This document shows positions 21,806 through 32,263 of a stretch of DNA of 64,000 nt, in pieces. The notes under the pieces were generated by a model, which was not told the origin of the DNA, made no database searches, and saw only the letters and a list, made by a program, of their open reading frames with translations. This DNA is from Lathyrus oleraceus (taxonomy: Eukaryota > Streptophyta > Magnoliopsida > Fabales > Fabaceae): the NCBI RefSeq assembly GCF_024323335.1, contig NC_066581.1:38518699-38582698 (forward strand). The letters are read 5' to 3'. The stretch's first letter is position 1. The number at the start of each line of letters is the position of its first letter. The translations under genes were made by a program, and so were the position numbers.

Positions 21806-22641
21806 ATAGTAGTGTGTTGAGCGAGTTTGAAGTTGTGGTTGAAGAAATGTGAAATGAGAAAGGAGAAGAGTCTGACGTGACTCTCATGCTTCAAAATGTT
21901 CCAGAGATGCATCTCTGAAATATTATCTCCGGAATATTTTAACGTTACCTTATATTTGAATGCGTCCGAAGGTATATCTCCAAATATATGAGATATTTTT
22001 GAAAATTTACATGATACGGTAGAAATAATTAGGATGTCATAAGAAACTCTCTAATTTAATTGCCTTGTCTTTGGTTCTTCGTTTCATCTAGATGGATTAG
22101 TGTCCTTGCTATTATAGTTCCTGGGCTACCCTAAATCACTTTCCGTATTTATCAGGAATTTAACTGCCACTATAGTAAAAATTTCATAATCATTGCATCC
22201 AGTTGTGTTAAAAGTGCACGTAAGTTTTTCTATAGAGAATATATCTTTTCTATTTGTACTATTTAATTTCAATTACACAAATTAAGGTTTATGTTATATT
22301 GATTTATTTAATAAAATATTATTATTATTATTATTTTTATTTTTATTATTATTTATTATTATTATTATTATTTTATAAAATCTTAATATAAAAAAATATC
22401 TATAACAAATTTGTGTCGAATATATATATTTTTCAAGTTAGACATAAACAAATGTAAAAATAGTATAGTTGTAAAGTATACCAAGAAATTAACAATTGCG
22501 TAGATGTTTTGATCAAATTAAGACTTCGTTTCGAATTAACTTTTGTTTATTTTGATGTTTTAGTTTTCTTCTTTGGACTTTGTCTCTTGTAATTTAAAAG
22601 AAAAATATAAAAAAAAGGTAATTTGAATTGTTGAAGCATAG
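21806..22641. other. Unassigned AT-rich intergenic DNA
   Basis: No ORF of note. It contains a perfect 16-bp palindrome CAGAGATGCATCTCTG (21902-21917) and a (TTA)n microsatellite near 22317-22375. Its right end (22619-22641) is homologous to 30788-30810. Confidence 0.4.
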
Positions 22642-22717
22642 AAAAATTAAGGTTCTATTTGGTAAGATATTTGTTGAGCTTATAGCTTATATGTTGGAGG
22701 TCTTGGAAGAATTTTTT

Positions 22718-22941
22718 ATTAGAGAGCATTGAACATTGTGAGATTTTTTCTTTCTTTTCTAGAGCAATATTTTTGTGAGAGACACACCATATATTCACCC
22801 CAAAACTTTAAGGTGATAAGTGAGTGAACTCTTTCACTTATAAATGCTTAAGTTTCCACATTTTCAATCAATGTGGAACTATTGCCAACACTACTCACAC
22901 TTCTTACATTCTCAATACTCTCTCTCAAATGTGAGTCTACA
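22718..22941 (-). repeat. Copia-type LTR remnant, 3' copy (minus strand)
   Basis: Direct repeat with 23949-24142; shared words include GAGAGACACACCA, TTCACTTATAAATGC/TCACTTATAAATGC and ACACTACTCACA. On the minus strand the LTR would start TGTAGACTCACA at 22941, preceded by the purine tract TTGAGGGGGAGCAT (22942-22955), a polypurine tract. Confidence 0.6.
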
Positions 22942-23948
22942 ATGCTCCCCCTCAAGTAGAAACTCTTCTTACTTCCACAAACTCTTATACCTCACAAAAT
23001 GTTTCTTACTCACCACCCTTGTGGCGTCGTTGACACTGTTCAACAGAAGATTTCTTTACTCACCACCCTTCTGCACTACTAGAAATCTCACATTTAGAGA
23101 TTAATTTAGCAATTGAAAATCTTCAAAATCGTTCATTAATTTTATTAGCGACTTAATCCGCGACCAATTCATTACAATGGCGAAAACCCCGGTCGCTAGT
23201 TCGTAGCAATCATATCCAAGGCCGAGTTTTGGTGACCGAATTTAGAGATCGTTTCAGAGACCGACCTCAGTGACCAATTTTAGAGACCGTTTTTGTGATT
23301 GATTTGAAATTAATTTCTCTACCGATAGAGACAAAGTTTACGACCGAACAAGAAGCGTTGTATAATAATTTCGGTCTCTATTTCCATCTCTAAAGTCCGA
23401 GTTTTTTTATAAATCCTTTTAATAACAATTTACATTATCTGAAAGTAATATTTTATATCTAATTTAATATCTCTAAAACTATTTCATTCACACCAAACAA
23501 TTAAACAGACACACAATAATTTGAACATAGTATATTTAAGTATTACCAAATATTTATAAAAAAATTACATAATTAATCCAAAACATAACCCAGCTAAGTT
23601 ATCACTAGTACACTTGCAAGTATCATAAGTGAGTTGGTATTCACCATCGTCAGACACATATAAAAGGGGGAATAAATCTCTTTCGATTCTGCATACAAAA
23701 AGTCAATATCTTAACTCAAAAATCAACTAGACAACATACAAAAGTAAGTCACACTAATACACTTGTCATTCTTAATCTATTTATTCATTATCATTACACA
23801 GATCATCATTATCATCAAACATATTATCATTATCATTATCATTATCATTATCATCAGTCACGTGACACCGTTGACTTTCGATACAAGTAAGTCGTTCTCC
23901 TTCTCGAACCAAAGGCTCATGATATCATTTATTGAGGTTTTTTTTTTC
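22942..23948 (-). mobile_element. Internal region of a short LTR element remnant (minus strand), with CACTA insertion
   Basis: Lies between two LTR-like direct repeats. On the minus strand ATGATATCATGAGCC (23928-23914) looks like a mutated iMet primer site placed about 20 bp inside the 5' repeat, and a polypurine tract precedes the other repeat. There are no coding domains, so this is a deletion derivative or non-autonomous element. A CATTAT-type microsatellite lies near 23820-23860. Confidence 0.5.
23074..23420 (+). mobile_element. CACTA transposon end fragment
   Basis: CACTACTAGAAA at 23074 is the typical plant CACTA terminal inverted repeat. It is followed by repeated GAGACCGA/GTGACCGA/GAGATCG subterminal words up to about 23400. 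The opposite end (TTTCTAGTAGTG) is not seen in the window, so this is a truncated copy. Confidence 0.65.
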
Positions 23949-24142
23949 ATTAGAGAACATTGAATATTGTGAGACTTCTTTTAGAGAAACACAAATGTGA
24001 GAGACACACCACATATTCACCAGAAACCTTAAAGTGATAGGTGAATAAATTCTCTCACTTATAAATGCTCAAGTCTACATATTTTCAACCAATGTGAGAC
24101 TATTATCCACACTACTCACATTTGTTACATTCTCAATATTGT
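23949..24142 (-). repeat. Copia-type LTR remnant, 5' copy (minus strand)
   Basis: Imperfect direct repeat of 22718-22941, with scattered substitutions and small indels, so older than the other copia elements here. It holds a TATAAATG word on the plus strand near 24059. Confidence 0.55.
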
Positions 24143-24645
24143 AAGCTTATATGACAATAAAAGATCGGTTTAATAACCATCTTTTCATCATATATTTACA
24201 GTTTATTTTACTAGTTTATAGCTTATTTTTCAAATGCTATTTTAAATAGTGTTTTAGCTTATAACTTATCATTTTTTCTTCCACTTTTATCCTTATTATT
24301 TTAATTTAAATCCACTGCTACCCTTTATAATTTATTTTAATTTAAATAAAATAAATATATATTAAATATCTTTTATGCCATTTTAATTTATTAATTAATT
24401 GAGTCGCTAGTTTTACCAAACACTTCAATTAATTTATCAGTTATAAATTATCAGTCATCAATTATAAATTATAAATTATTAGTTATTAAACATCACTCAT
24501 AAGATATAAGTTGTGAGTTAACTTATCAAGCGACCGTTATTTTTATCGAAGAGAGTCTAAAAAGGCATTGGATTTGCAAAAAAAATTATCATTTAAGAAT
24601 TCTTAAGAATTTTAACCAATGAAATAAAAAAGTTAAAAATAAGTA
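24143..24645. other. AT-rich intergenic DNA
   Basis: No ORF. TTATAAATTAT-type self-complementary words occur near 24440-24480. From about 24561 it is homologous to the segment at 30830-30900. Confidence 0.4.
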
Positions 24646-24848
24646 TATTAGAAGTAATTCATATTTATTAGTTGTACTATTTTCTTAGCCCCTAAGTTTG
24701 TTAGAGGGTATTTTAGTATTTTATCCTATTCTAGTAACCCTAGTTTTAGCTTATAAATAGGGTGACAATCATTGTAACTTTTATCATGTTTTTTAGCCGT
24801 CATTCTCTTAATAGAATATTCATCTTTCATTCTACCTTTGCACCAACA
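24646..24848 (+). repeat. Copia 5' LTR (203 bp)
   Basis: Starts TATTAGAAGTAATTC and ends TTTGCACCAACA. Contains TATAAATA at 24752-24759, a likely TATA box. Confidence 0.95.
24752..24759 (+). promoter_or_regulatory. TATA box in the copia 5' LTR
   Basis: TTATAAATAGGG context about 90 bp before the LTR end; repeated in the 3' LTR. Promoter role inferred from position. Confidence 0.55.
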
Positions 24849-24850
24849 AT

Positions 24851-24868
24851 TGGTATCTAGAGCTCCGG
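24851..24868 (+). other. Primer-binding site (tRNA-iMet type)
   Basis: TGGTATCTAGAGCTCCGG, 2 bp after the LTR. It differs from the usual TGGTATCAGAGC by an extra T, a variant also seen in other plant copia elements. Confidence 0.8.
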
Positions 24869-25038
24869 TTCGGATTCATTGGGAAACACGGGAAACACGA
24901 GTGAACGTGAGGTCTTGTGTGTTTGATTTTGATTCTTAGATTCGTGTTGAATCTTGAACAAAATCTGATCAGAATTTTAATTCTGTGGGTTGGGAAACAC
25001 TGTGTGAGAAATCTGAGTGTACTGTGCAAGGTAGAAAG

Positions 25039-28000
25039 ATGAACGGAAACGGCAACATGAACACCAAACTTCCAGTATTTGACGGTAAAAACTGGAATCG
25101 TTGGATGATCCAAATGCGTGTACTGTTCGGTGCTCAAGATGTTCTAGATCTTGTCACTGATGGTTATGTTCCGGTAGCAGCAGATGCGACGGATGAACAG
25201 AAAAACGCGCAGAAGGAAGTAAGGAAGAAGGATCAGAAAGCATTGTTCTTCATTCATCAATGTGTTGATGTAAATGTGTTTGAGAAGATTGCAGATTCAA
25301 CGACAGCAAAGGCTGCGTGGGACACACTGGTTAGATGTTATGGTGGTGACGCATCAGTGAAGAAGGTGAAGCTTCAGTCCTTGAGAAAGCAATATGAGAA
25401 TCTCAACATGAAGAATAATGAGAAAGTTTCTGAATACATCTCCAGAGTGATTCTGATCACTAATGAGATGAAAGCGTGTGGAGAAACTCTTTCTGAAGAA
25501 ACAATCATGGAGAAGGTATTGAGATCCCTTACCTCTCAATTTGATTACATTGTGGTAGCAATAGAACATTCCAAGGATCTGAGCACAATGAGAATTGAAG
25601 AGCTGCAGAGCAGTCTAGAAGCGCAAGAGTTGCGTTTGACTGAAAGAACTTCTGAAAGGGAAGTAGAGCAGCAGGCTCTGAAAGCAACTTCTGATAGGAG
25701 GTATCAGAAGCAGTCAGAAGCCAGGAGAAGATCTGATGGTGGTCAGAAGTCAGAAAGCTCAACCTCTGATAGACAAAAGAATGCTCAGAAGGGAAAAGAG
25801 AAGTATGACAAGAAGAAAATCCAATGTTACTGCTGTAAGAAGTTTGGTCATTTTGCTAGAGACTGTTGGTCAAACAAGGAGAGAAAATCAGAAGAAGCAA
25901 ATATAGCCAGAAGTTCTGATGACGAATCTGTGCTATTGATGGCCTCTGAATCTGATGATATGGATCTGATAGACTGGTGGTATATGGACACTGGCTGTTC
26001 AAATCATCTTACTGGAAACAAGAAATGGCTGGTTGACTTTGACTCTGAAAAAAGGACAAAGATCAGATGTGCTGATGACAAATATCTTAATGCAGAAGGT
26101 ATGGGAAATGTCAGAGTGATTCTGAACAATGGGAAAACAGCATTGATTCAGAACGTGTGGTATGTACCTGGCATCAGAAGCAATCTGATGAGTGTGGGAC
26201 AATTAATTGAGAAAGGTTTTTCAGTTACCATGAAGGACAATCTTCTGAAGCTGTATGACTGCAATCAGAAGTTGATTATGGAGTCAGAACAGGGAAGGAA
26301 TAGAACATTCAAGGTGAATGTCAGAACTGCAGACTCAGAATGTCTTAGTGCAACAAGTGCTGAGAAGGAGAGTGAGCTGTGGCACAGAAGATTTGGTCAT
26401 TTGAATTTCAGAAGCTTAAAACATCTGAATTCAAAGAAGTTGGTACATGGAATTCCTGCAATTAAGAAGCCTGAAAAGTCATGCAAAGTTTGCATGGAAG
26501 GAAAACAACCACGATTGCCATTTGCGTCAGAAACTGCTCCAAGAGCAAAACATGCCTTGGGAGTTGTACATTCTGATGTGTGTGGTCCATTTCCAGTAGC
26601 ATCGATTGGAGGGAATAAATACTTTGTGTTATTTGTTGATGAATTCACAAGAATGACATGGGTATCCCTTATTAAGTTTAAACACGAGGTGTTTGATGAA
26701 TTCAAGAAGTTCAGAATGAAGGCTGAGAATCAGAGTGGTCAGAAGTTGAAGATTCTTAGAACTGACGGTGGAGGTGAGTATAACTCCAAAGAGTTCCAGA
26801 AGTTCTGTGAGGAGAATGGAATTGAGCATGAGGTTACTGCTCCTTATACCCCTCAACACAATGGTCTTGCTGAAAGAAGAAACCGCACTTTGCTTGATAT
26901 GGTGAGAAGCATGTTAAAGGAGAAGAAACTTCCTCAGAAGCTCTGGGGAGAAGCTGTTGCCACCGCAACGTATGTACTCAACCGATGTCCTACGAAGAAG
27001 TTGAAGGAAATAGTTCCAATACAGAAGTGGACTGGAGATAAGCAAAGTGTTAGTCATCTGAAGGTGTTTGGTTCTGTTTGCTATAAACATGTTCCAAAAG
27101 CCAGAAGACAGAAGCTGGATGATAGAAGCAAAGTGATGATTCTGATAGGGTACCACAGTACAGGTGCATACAAGCTCTATTGTCCAGAAACCAATAAAAT
27201 TGAATTCAGCAGAGATGTGATTGTGAAGGAATCAGAAGTTTGGAATTGGGATAAGTCTCAATCTGATTCTGATGTTAGAACTTCTGAAGAAAGGTCAGAG
27301 TTAAGAATTTCTGAAGTTGGAGTAAACTCTGACGTTGATTCTGATTCTGATAGTGATTCTGACTCTGGAGAAGACTCAGAAGATGAAGGTGACTCTGATG
27401 ATCCAGACTCTGATGACCCAGACTCTGATGATAATCCAGATTCTGGTGGCAATTCAGACTCTGGAAATATGTCAGGCCCTGAAGATGGTCAAAGCTTTGG
27501 AGGAAGTCAACCATCTGAAGCTAGAAACTCTGAAGCTCAAGACTCTGAACAAGTTCAGAGACCACAAAGAATCAGAAACATCCCCAGAAGATATGCAGAA
27601 TTTGACATGCTGCAAGACACTGAAGTAGACTCTAAAGGAGAAGTTATTCAGTGTGCCATGTTAGTAGACTCTGAACCCATAAGTACAGAAGAGGCTCTTA
27701 AGCAGAAGCTCTGGCTAAAGGCCATGAAAGAAGAACTTGATGCTATAGAGAGAAACAAGACTTGGAAGCTGACAGAACTTCCAAAAGACAAGAAAGCCAT
27801 CAACGTCAGATGGGTTTTCAAGCAGAAGTTAAAGCCAGATGGTTCAATTGGCAAACATAAAGCAAGGTTGGTAGCCAGAGGATTTCTACAGAAACCTGGG
27901 CTGGATTACTCTGAAGTGTTTGCACCTGTAGCAAGACATGAAACAATCAGAATGGTGATTGCAATAGCTGCTAACAGGAATTGGCCTCTGATGCATTTAG

Positions 28001-29217
28001 ATGTAAAATCTGCATTTCTGAACGGTCCATTAGAAGAAGAAGTTTACGTGTTACAACCTCCTGAATTTGTGAAAAAGAATCAGGAAGGGATGGTGTACAG
28101 ATTATACAAAGCTCTATATGGATTGAAACAAGCGCCCAGAGCTTGGAATCAGAAGATTGATTCATTTTTCAAGAAGCAAGGCTTTCAGAAATGTGAGATG
28201 GAGTACGGTGTCTATGTTCAGCATACTTCTGAAGGAAATATGACTCTGGTATGTTTATATGTTGATGATATACTGTTGACTGGAAGTTCTGAACAGGAGA
28301 TAGCCAAGTTCAAGAAAGTTCTGATGAATGAATTCGAAATGACTGATCTAGGCAAAATGACATACTTTCTAGGGATGGAGTTCAGATACTCTGAGAAAGG
28401 TATTATTTTGCATCAGCTCAAGTATGAATTAGAACTTCTGAAGAGATTTGATCTAAAGAATTGTAAGATTGCTGTCACACCTTCTGATACAAATCAGAAA
28501 CTGGATTCTGACTCTGATGGAAAGGATGTGGACGCTATAACCTTCAAACAGTTGGTTGGTTCTCTGAGGTATTTGTGCAATACCAGACCTGATATTTGCT
28601 ATTCAGTTGGGATGGTTAGTAGGTTCATGAGTAAACCTAAGTGGTCCCATTATCAAGCTGCTGTCAGGATTCTGAGGTATATCAAGGGAACTCTGAAGTA
28701 TGGAGTATTATTTCCTTCTGGAATAAAGGATGAGTCAGAACTTCTGAGTTATTCAGATTCTGATTGGTGTGGAGACAGAGTTGACAGAAGAAGTACGTCT
28801 GGGTACTTATTCAAATTTCTGGGAGGTCCCATTTCTTGGTGTTCCAAGAAGCAACCTGTTGTGGCGTTGTCAACTTGTGAAGCTGAATACATTGCAGGTG
28901 CTGTTACTGCATGCCAAGCTGTGTGGATTCTGAATCTATTGCAGGATCTGAAGATTAAAGTAAACAAACCTCTGAAGCTGATGATTGACAACAAGTCTGC
29001 AATCAATCTTGCCAGAAACCCAGTGTTGCATGGGAGAAGCAAGCACATTGAGACCAAGTATCATTTTCTGAGACATCAAGTTCAGAGGGGAGTGTTAGAA
29101 ATTGTACACTGCAGCACTCAGAAACAGTTGGCAGATGTTCTGACGAAAGCTATCAAGACTGATCAATTTCTCAGATTAAGGGATGGAATTGGTGTTACAA
29201 GTTTTGATGGAATATGA
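25039..29217 (+). CDS. Copia Gag-Pol polyprotein (1392 aa), intact
   Basis: Encodes capsid and all enzymes for reverse transcription and integration. I start at the ATG at 25039 ([16 protein letters not shown]); a longer reading would need a GTG at 24985. Domains: UBN2/gag (about 10-230); CCHC knuckle [14 protein letters not shown] from residue 263; aspartic protease DTG at 317-319 ([13 protein letters not shown]); HHCC integrase zinc domain (LWHRRFGH to CKVC); integrase core D513, D576, E612 with exactly 35 residues between the last two, the DDE spacing; a Ser/Asp/Glu-rich acidic linker (about 764-812); reverse transcriptase with YVDD at 1074-1077; RNase H with SDSDWCGD and STCEAEYIA; and [11 protein letters not shown] near the end. 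No stop or frameshift from start to TGA. Codons for Ser-Glu and Ser-Asp give a very high density of TCTGA/TCAGA words. Confidence 0.95.
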   Translation: MNGNGNMNTKLPVFDGKNWNRWMIQMRVLFGAQDVLDLVTDGYVPVAADATDEQKNAQKEVRKKDQKALFFIHQCVDVNVFEKIADSTTAKAAWDTLVRCYGGDASVKKVKLQSLRKQYENLNMKNNEKVSEYISRVILITNEMKACGETLSEETIMEKVLRSLTSQFDYIVVAIEHSKDLSTMRIEELQSSLEAQELRLTERTSEREVEQQALKATSDRRYQKQSEARRRSDGGQKSESSTSDRQKNAQKGKEKYDKKKIQCYCCKKFGHFARDCWSNKERKSEEANIARSSDDESVLLMASESDDMDLIDWWYMDTGCSNHLTGNKKWLVDFDSEKRTKIRCADDKYLNAEGMGNVRVILNNGKTALIQNVWYVPGIRSNLMSVGQLIEKGFSVTMKDNLLKLYDCNQKLIMESEQGRNRTFKVNVRTADSECLSATSAEKESELWHRRFGHLNFRSLKHLNSKKLVHGIPAIKKPEKSCKVCMEGKQPRLPFASETAPRAKHALGVVHSDVCGPFPVASIGGNKYFVLFVDEFTRMTWVSLIKFKHEVFDEFKKFRMKAENQSGQKLKILRTDGGGEYNSKEFQKFCEENGIEHEVTAPYTPQHNGLAERRNRTLLDMVRSMLKEKKLPQKLWGEAVATATYVLNRCPTKKLKEIVPIQKWTGDKQSVSHLKVFGSVCYKHVPKARRQKLDDRSKVMILIGYHSTGAYKLYCPETNKIEFSRDVIVKESEVWNWDKSQSDSDVRTSEERSELRISEVGVNSDVDSDSDSDSDSGEDSEDEGDSDDPDSDDPDSDDNPDSGGNSDSGNMSGPEDGQSFGGSQPSEARNSEAQDSEQVQRPQRIRNIPRRYAEFDMLQDTEVDSKGEVIQCAMLVDSEPISTEEALKQKLWLKAMKEELDAIERNKTWKLTELPKDKKAINVRWVFKQKLKPDGSIGKHKARLVARGFLQKPGLDYSEVFAPVARHETIRMVIAIAANRNWPLMHLDVKSAFLNGPLEEEVYVLQPPEFVKKNQEGMVYRLYKALYGLKQAPRAWNQKIDSFFKKQGFQKCEMEYGVYVQHTSEGNMTLVCLYVDDILLTGSSEQEIAKFKKVLMNEFEMTDLGKMTYFLGMEFRYSEKGIILHQLKYELELLKRFDLKNCKIAVTPSDTNQKLDSDSDGKDVDAITFKQLVGSLRYLCNTRPDICYSVGMVSRFMSKPKWSHYQAAVRILRYIKGTLKYGVLFPSGIKDESELLSYSDSDWCGDRVDRRSTSGYLFKFLGGPISWCSKKQPVVALSTCEAEYIAGAVTACQAVWILNLLQDLKIKVNKPLKLMIDNKSAINLARNPVLHGRSKHIETKYHFLRHQVQRGVLEIVHCSTQKQLADVLTKAIKTDQFLRLRDGIGVTSFDGI

Positions 29218-29229
29218 ATTAAGGGATGG
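29218..29229 (+). other. Polypurine tract of the copia element
   Basis: AATTAAGGGATGG ends directly at the 3' LTR, immediately after the polyprotein stop codon. It is short but in the expected place. Confidence 0.6.
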
Positions 29230-29432
29230 TATTAGAAGTAATTCATATTTATTAGTTGTACTATTTTCTTAGCCCCTAAGTTTGTTAGAGGGTATTTTAG
29301 TATTTTATCCTATTCTAGTAACCCTAGTTTTAGCTTATAAATAGGGTGACAATCATTGTAACTTTTATCATGTTTTTTAGCCGTCATTCTCTTAATAGAA
29401 TATTCATCTTTCATTCTACCTTTGCACCAACA
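29230..29432 (+). repeat. Copia 3' LTR (203 bp)
   Basis: Identical to the 5' LTR on direct reading; followed by the AAGTA duplication. Confidence 0.95.
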
Positions 29433-29437
29433 AAGTA

Positions 29438-30268
29438 TAGTTTACATTATAGGTGCTCTAGCTAAGGTATATTGTGCGAGTAAGTTATATTGTAAAACAG
29501 TTGATAATTGACATTATGAAAAATAAGATTGTTATGTAATTTATTGTTGTGTTTATTTTACTAAAGTGCATCGAACAAGAACCATAAAAATTGTGCTAAA
29601 AACAAAATGATGAAATTACTAAAAAAAAAAAGACTTCCAACGTCAATATCAAGATTGATATGATAAAATTTGAATATTAAAAATATCAAAATTATTAATA
29701 GATAAGTTAAATATACGACATTCCTACTGTATAAACTAGATTCGTTAACCATAAATTGTTGCTGGACACACAAAATACATAAATAAATAATTTTTATGTT
29801 AGAAATACTTTTTTTTAAAAAGATTCTAAAGTGAATCTCATTTATATTACAAGCGAATCTTATTTATATTAGAAATATTTAACTCTTTATCAAATATATT
29901 TTGAATGGATAAAAAATGATTTATTAATCTGAATCAAATGAACATTGTAACAAAAGAGGAAAAAAAGACAACTCAGCATGAAGAAATAAAACAAGAAAAT
30001 TACAAACAAAAATTTTATATATATTAGAAAATTACTTATTTAAACAAAAAATAAAGTAATCTAAATCAAAATGGGTGATTCTATGCCATAATTGAAATAT
30101 ATTCTAAATCTGTTTGAAATTCATTTAAAATATATTTTTATTTATTATTTATAATTAAAATATACTTTAAATCCGTTTAAAATTTGTATAAAATATATTT
30201 TAAATCTGTTAAAAATTTGTTTAAAATATACTTTAAATTTGTCAGAAAATTGTTTAAAATAAAAAAGA
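29438..30268. other. AT-rich intergenic DNA with degenerate repeats
   Basis: The first ~80 bp continue the host sequence of the copia insertion. From about 30090 there is a run of diverged AAATATATTTTAAAT and TTTGTTTAAAAT repeats (unit about 35-45 bp), resuming after the MITE until about 30770. No gene is seen. Confidence 0.45.
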
Positions 30269-30514
30269 TTTAAATAGTCTTTTGATCTCTATGAATTGAT
30301 GTGTTTTTAATTTTTTTTCTTAAAAATAATTCCTGAATATTAATTTTTTTTTGATTTTTTGATTTTAGTCACTAAAATTAAAATCCGCACCATACAAATT
30401 TTATATTTAGGGACTAAAAGGCAACGAAATTTAACAAAACTTCATTCAAAAAAAAAATTACAGGGATAAAAAATAAAAACACGTCAATTTAGAGGGATCA
30501 AACAATTATTTAAA
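30269..30514. mobile_element. MITE (foldback, about 246 bp)
   Basis: Terminal inverted repeats of about 35-41 bp. The left arm contains TTTTGATCTCTATGAATTGA and GTGTTTTTA, and the right arm reads TAAAAACAC then TCAATTTAGAGGGATCAAAC. TTTAAA stands at both outer edges (30269-30274, 30509-30514), either as target duplication or as part of the arms. There is no coding capacity. It interrupts the degenerate repeat array. Confidence 0.65.
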
Positions 30515-30787
30515 GAAAATATAAATTTGCTTGTAATTCATTTGAAATATACTTTAAATTTGTCTGAATATTATTTGAAATATTTGTTTAATGTGTTTGA
30601 AATTTATTAAATTTAGACCAAAAATATTTGTTAAAAATTTGTTTGAAAGAAGTTGGAACAAAATTTGTGACAACATTTTCAATTTGGTACATGAATTCTG
30701 CATAAGAGAAACATTTTGTCTAAAATTCGTTAACAAATGTAAATGTAGTGGTTGAAATATATTTTAAAAAAAACTATGCACGAAAAT

Positions 30788-30980
30788 ATGATAATTTGAA
30801 TTGTTAAAACATATAAGCATATAACCCATTGGATTTGTAAAAAAAAACATCATTTAAAAATTCATAAGAGTTTGAACCAATAAAAATGTTGACAATAAGT
30901 ATAATTTATCATAGATGCTCTATTTTGATATAAGCAAAAATAAATTATAATTGTAAAACATTTTATATTTAAAAGTAAGA
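30788..30980 (+). repeat. Paralogue of the copia target region, without the insertion
   Basis: GATAATTTGAATTGTTAAAACATA, then CATTGGATTTG, CATCATTTAAAAATTC and ACAATAAGTATA correspond to 22619-22641, 24561-24645 and 29438 onward. AAGTA is present once (30897-30901), as expected for an unoccupied site. Confidence 0.65.
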
Positions 30981-31445
30981 AACAGTGACATATTTCATTA
31001 CTGTATCGATAAATTGTAATTAGTTGGATAAGTTGCAATTAGTTGTGAATGTAATTTAAATTAATATTGATATAGGGTATAAAATATTTGAAAGGATAAA
31101 ATTTTAGTTGTTTGGATGGATTCAATAGTTTTTTTAAAAATATTTCGAATTTTTTTAATATTATTTGATATTATTTGATTTTTAATAGTTAGAGTTATTT
31201 AAAAACAACGAAATAGACTTATTTTTAAGAACAAAATTGAACAATTTCAAGAATTATTTGAAAGAGTAAAATTTCAATAGTTTAGATGGTTAAAGTCAAA
31301 ATCTGTTACTGATTATCAATTTTTGAGGATAAATCATTTAACTTACTTTTGACTATTATTTAAACTGCTTTTTGATATTTTTCCAGAGTTTTTGATTATG
31401 ATTTTAGATTCATTATTGTTTTTGATACGTCTTGGGTTTGATTTT

Positions 31446-31580
<135 letters not shown>

Positions 31581-32163
31581 ATCAATATTATTTAAATAAA
31601 TTCAAACAATTTAAATATAATATTTTTCAATATTTTAAACCTTTAAATCTTCTTTTCATTTTATAGTAATGATCAATTTAGATATATTCTCCTCTCTTTG
31701 ACCAAAAAAGAAAAGAATATATATGAAACTTTTGAACAAAAATGTAAAATAAATAAATATATGAAATTTTGGTAAGAATGTTAATACTATAATTATGAAC
31801 GTGAATTGATGCTCTCTGTTGATAATATATATATATATATATAAAAGATGATTATTCAATCAATTGATGTCTAAAGTTTTCAAAAATATTGTGACAATAG
31901 AAAAAATATTAATGATTAGAATTAAAATAATACATTTTAATTTTATATATATTTTTAATTAAATATCATAAACAACTAAGAAAATTAACAGCAAATAATG
32001 AAATTTTGATATCTAATAAAAAACTTTTTAAGAACATGACAATTGTTGATAAAAGTGATAAAAGAGAAAAAGAATAAATATAATTTTAATTTTGTTATTT
32101 TATTTAATATATTCCTAGAAGTATGATTTTGTTCGTCTATTTAAGTTTTTTTGAGTAAAAAAA

Positions 32164-32165
<2 letters not shown>

Positions 32166-32201
<36 letters not shown>
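32166..32201 (+). promoter_or_regulatory. TA-rich promoter-proximal tract
   Basis: (TA)n run 63-98 bp upstream of the GUX-like ATG at 32264. It could supply a TATA box or only be a microsatellite. No other core motif is recognised. Confidence 0.35.
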
Positions 32202-32203
<2 letters not shown>

Positions 32204-32263
32204 CAAATCTTGTGAAAGTGTAGCTCACCTAAAGCATAAACTCAAAATTTGAAAGAGAAAAAA

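Larger units (their letters stand above)
24646..29432 (+). mobile_element. Complete, apparently intact Ty1/copia retrotransposon
   Basis: The 203-bp LTRs (24646-24848 and 29230-29432), identical as far as I can read, are flanked by the perfect target duplication AAGTA (24641-24645 and 29433-29437). It has an iMet-type primer site, one uninterrupted gag-pol ORF with all catalytic motifs, and a polypurine tract. Identical LTRs and an intact ORF point to a very recent insertion. The LTRs begin with TA instead of TG and end CA. The lineage within Ty1/copia (Ivana/Oryco- or Tork-like) is not settled by eye. Confidence 0.95.
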
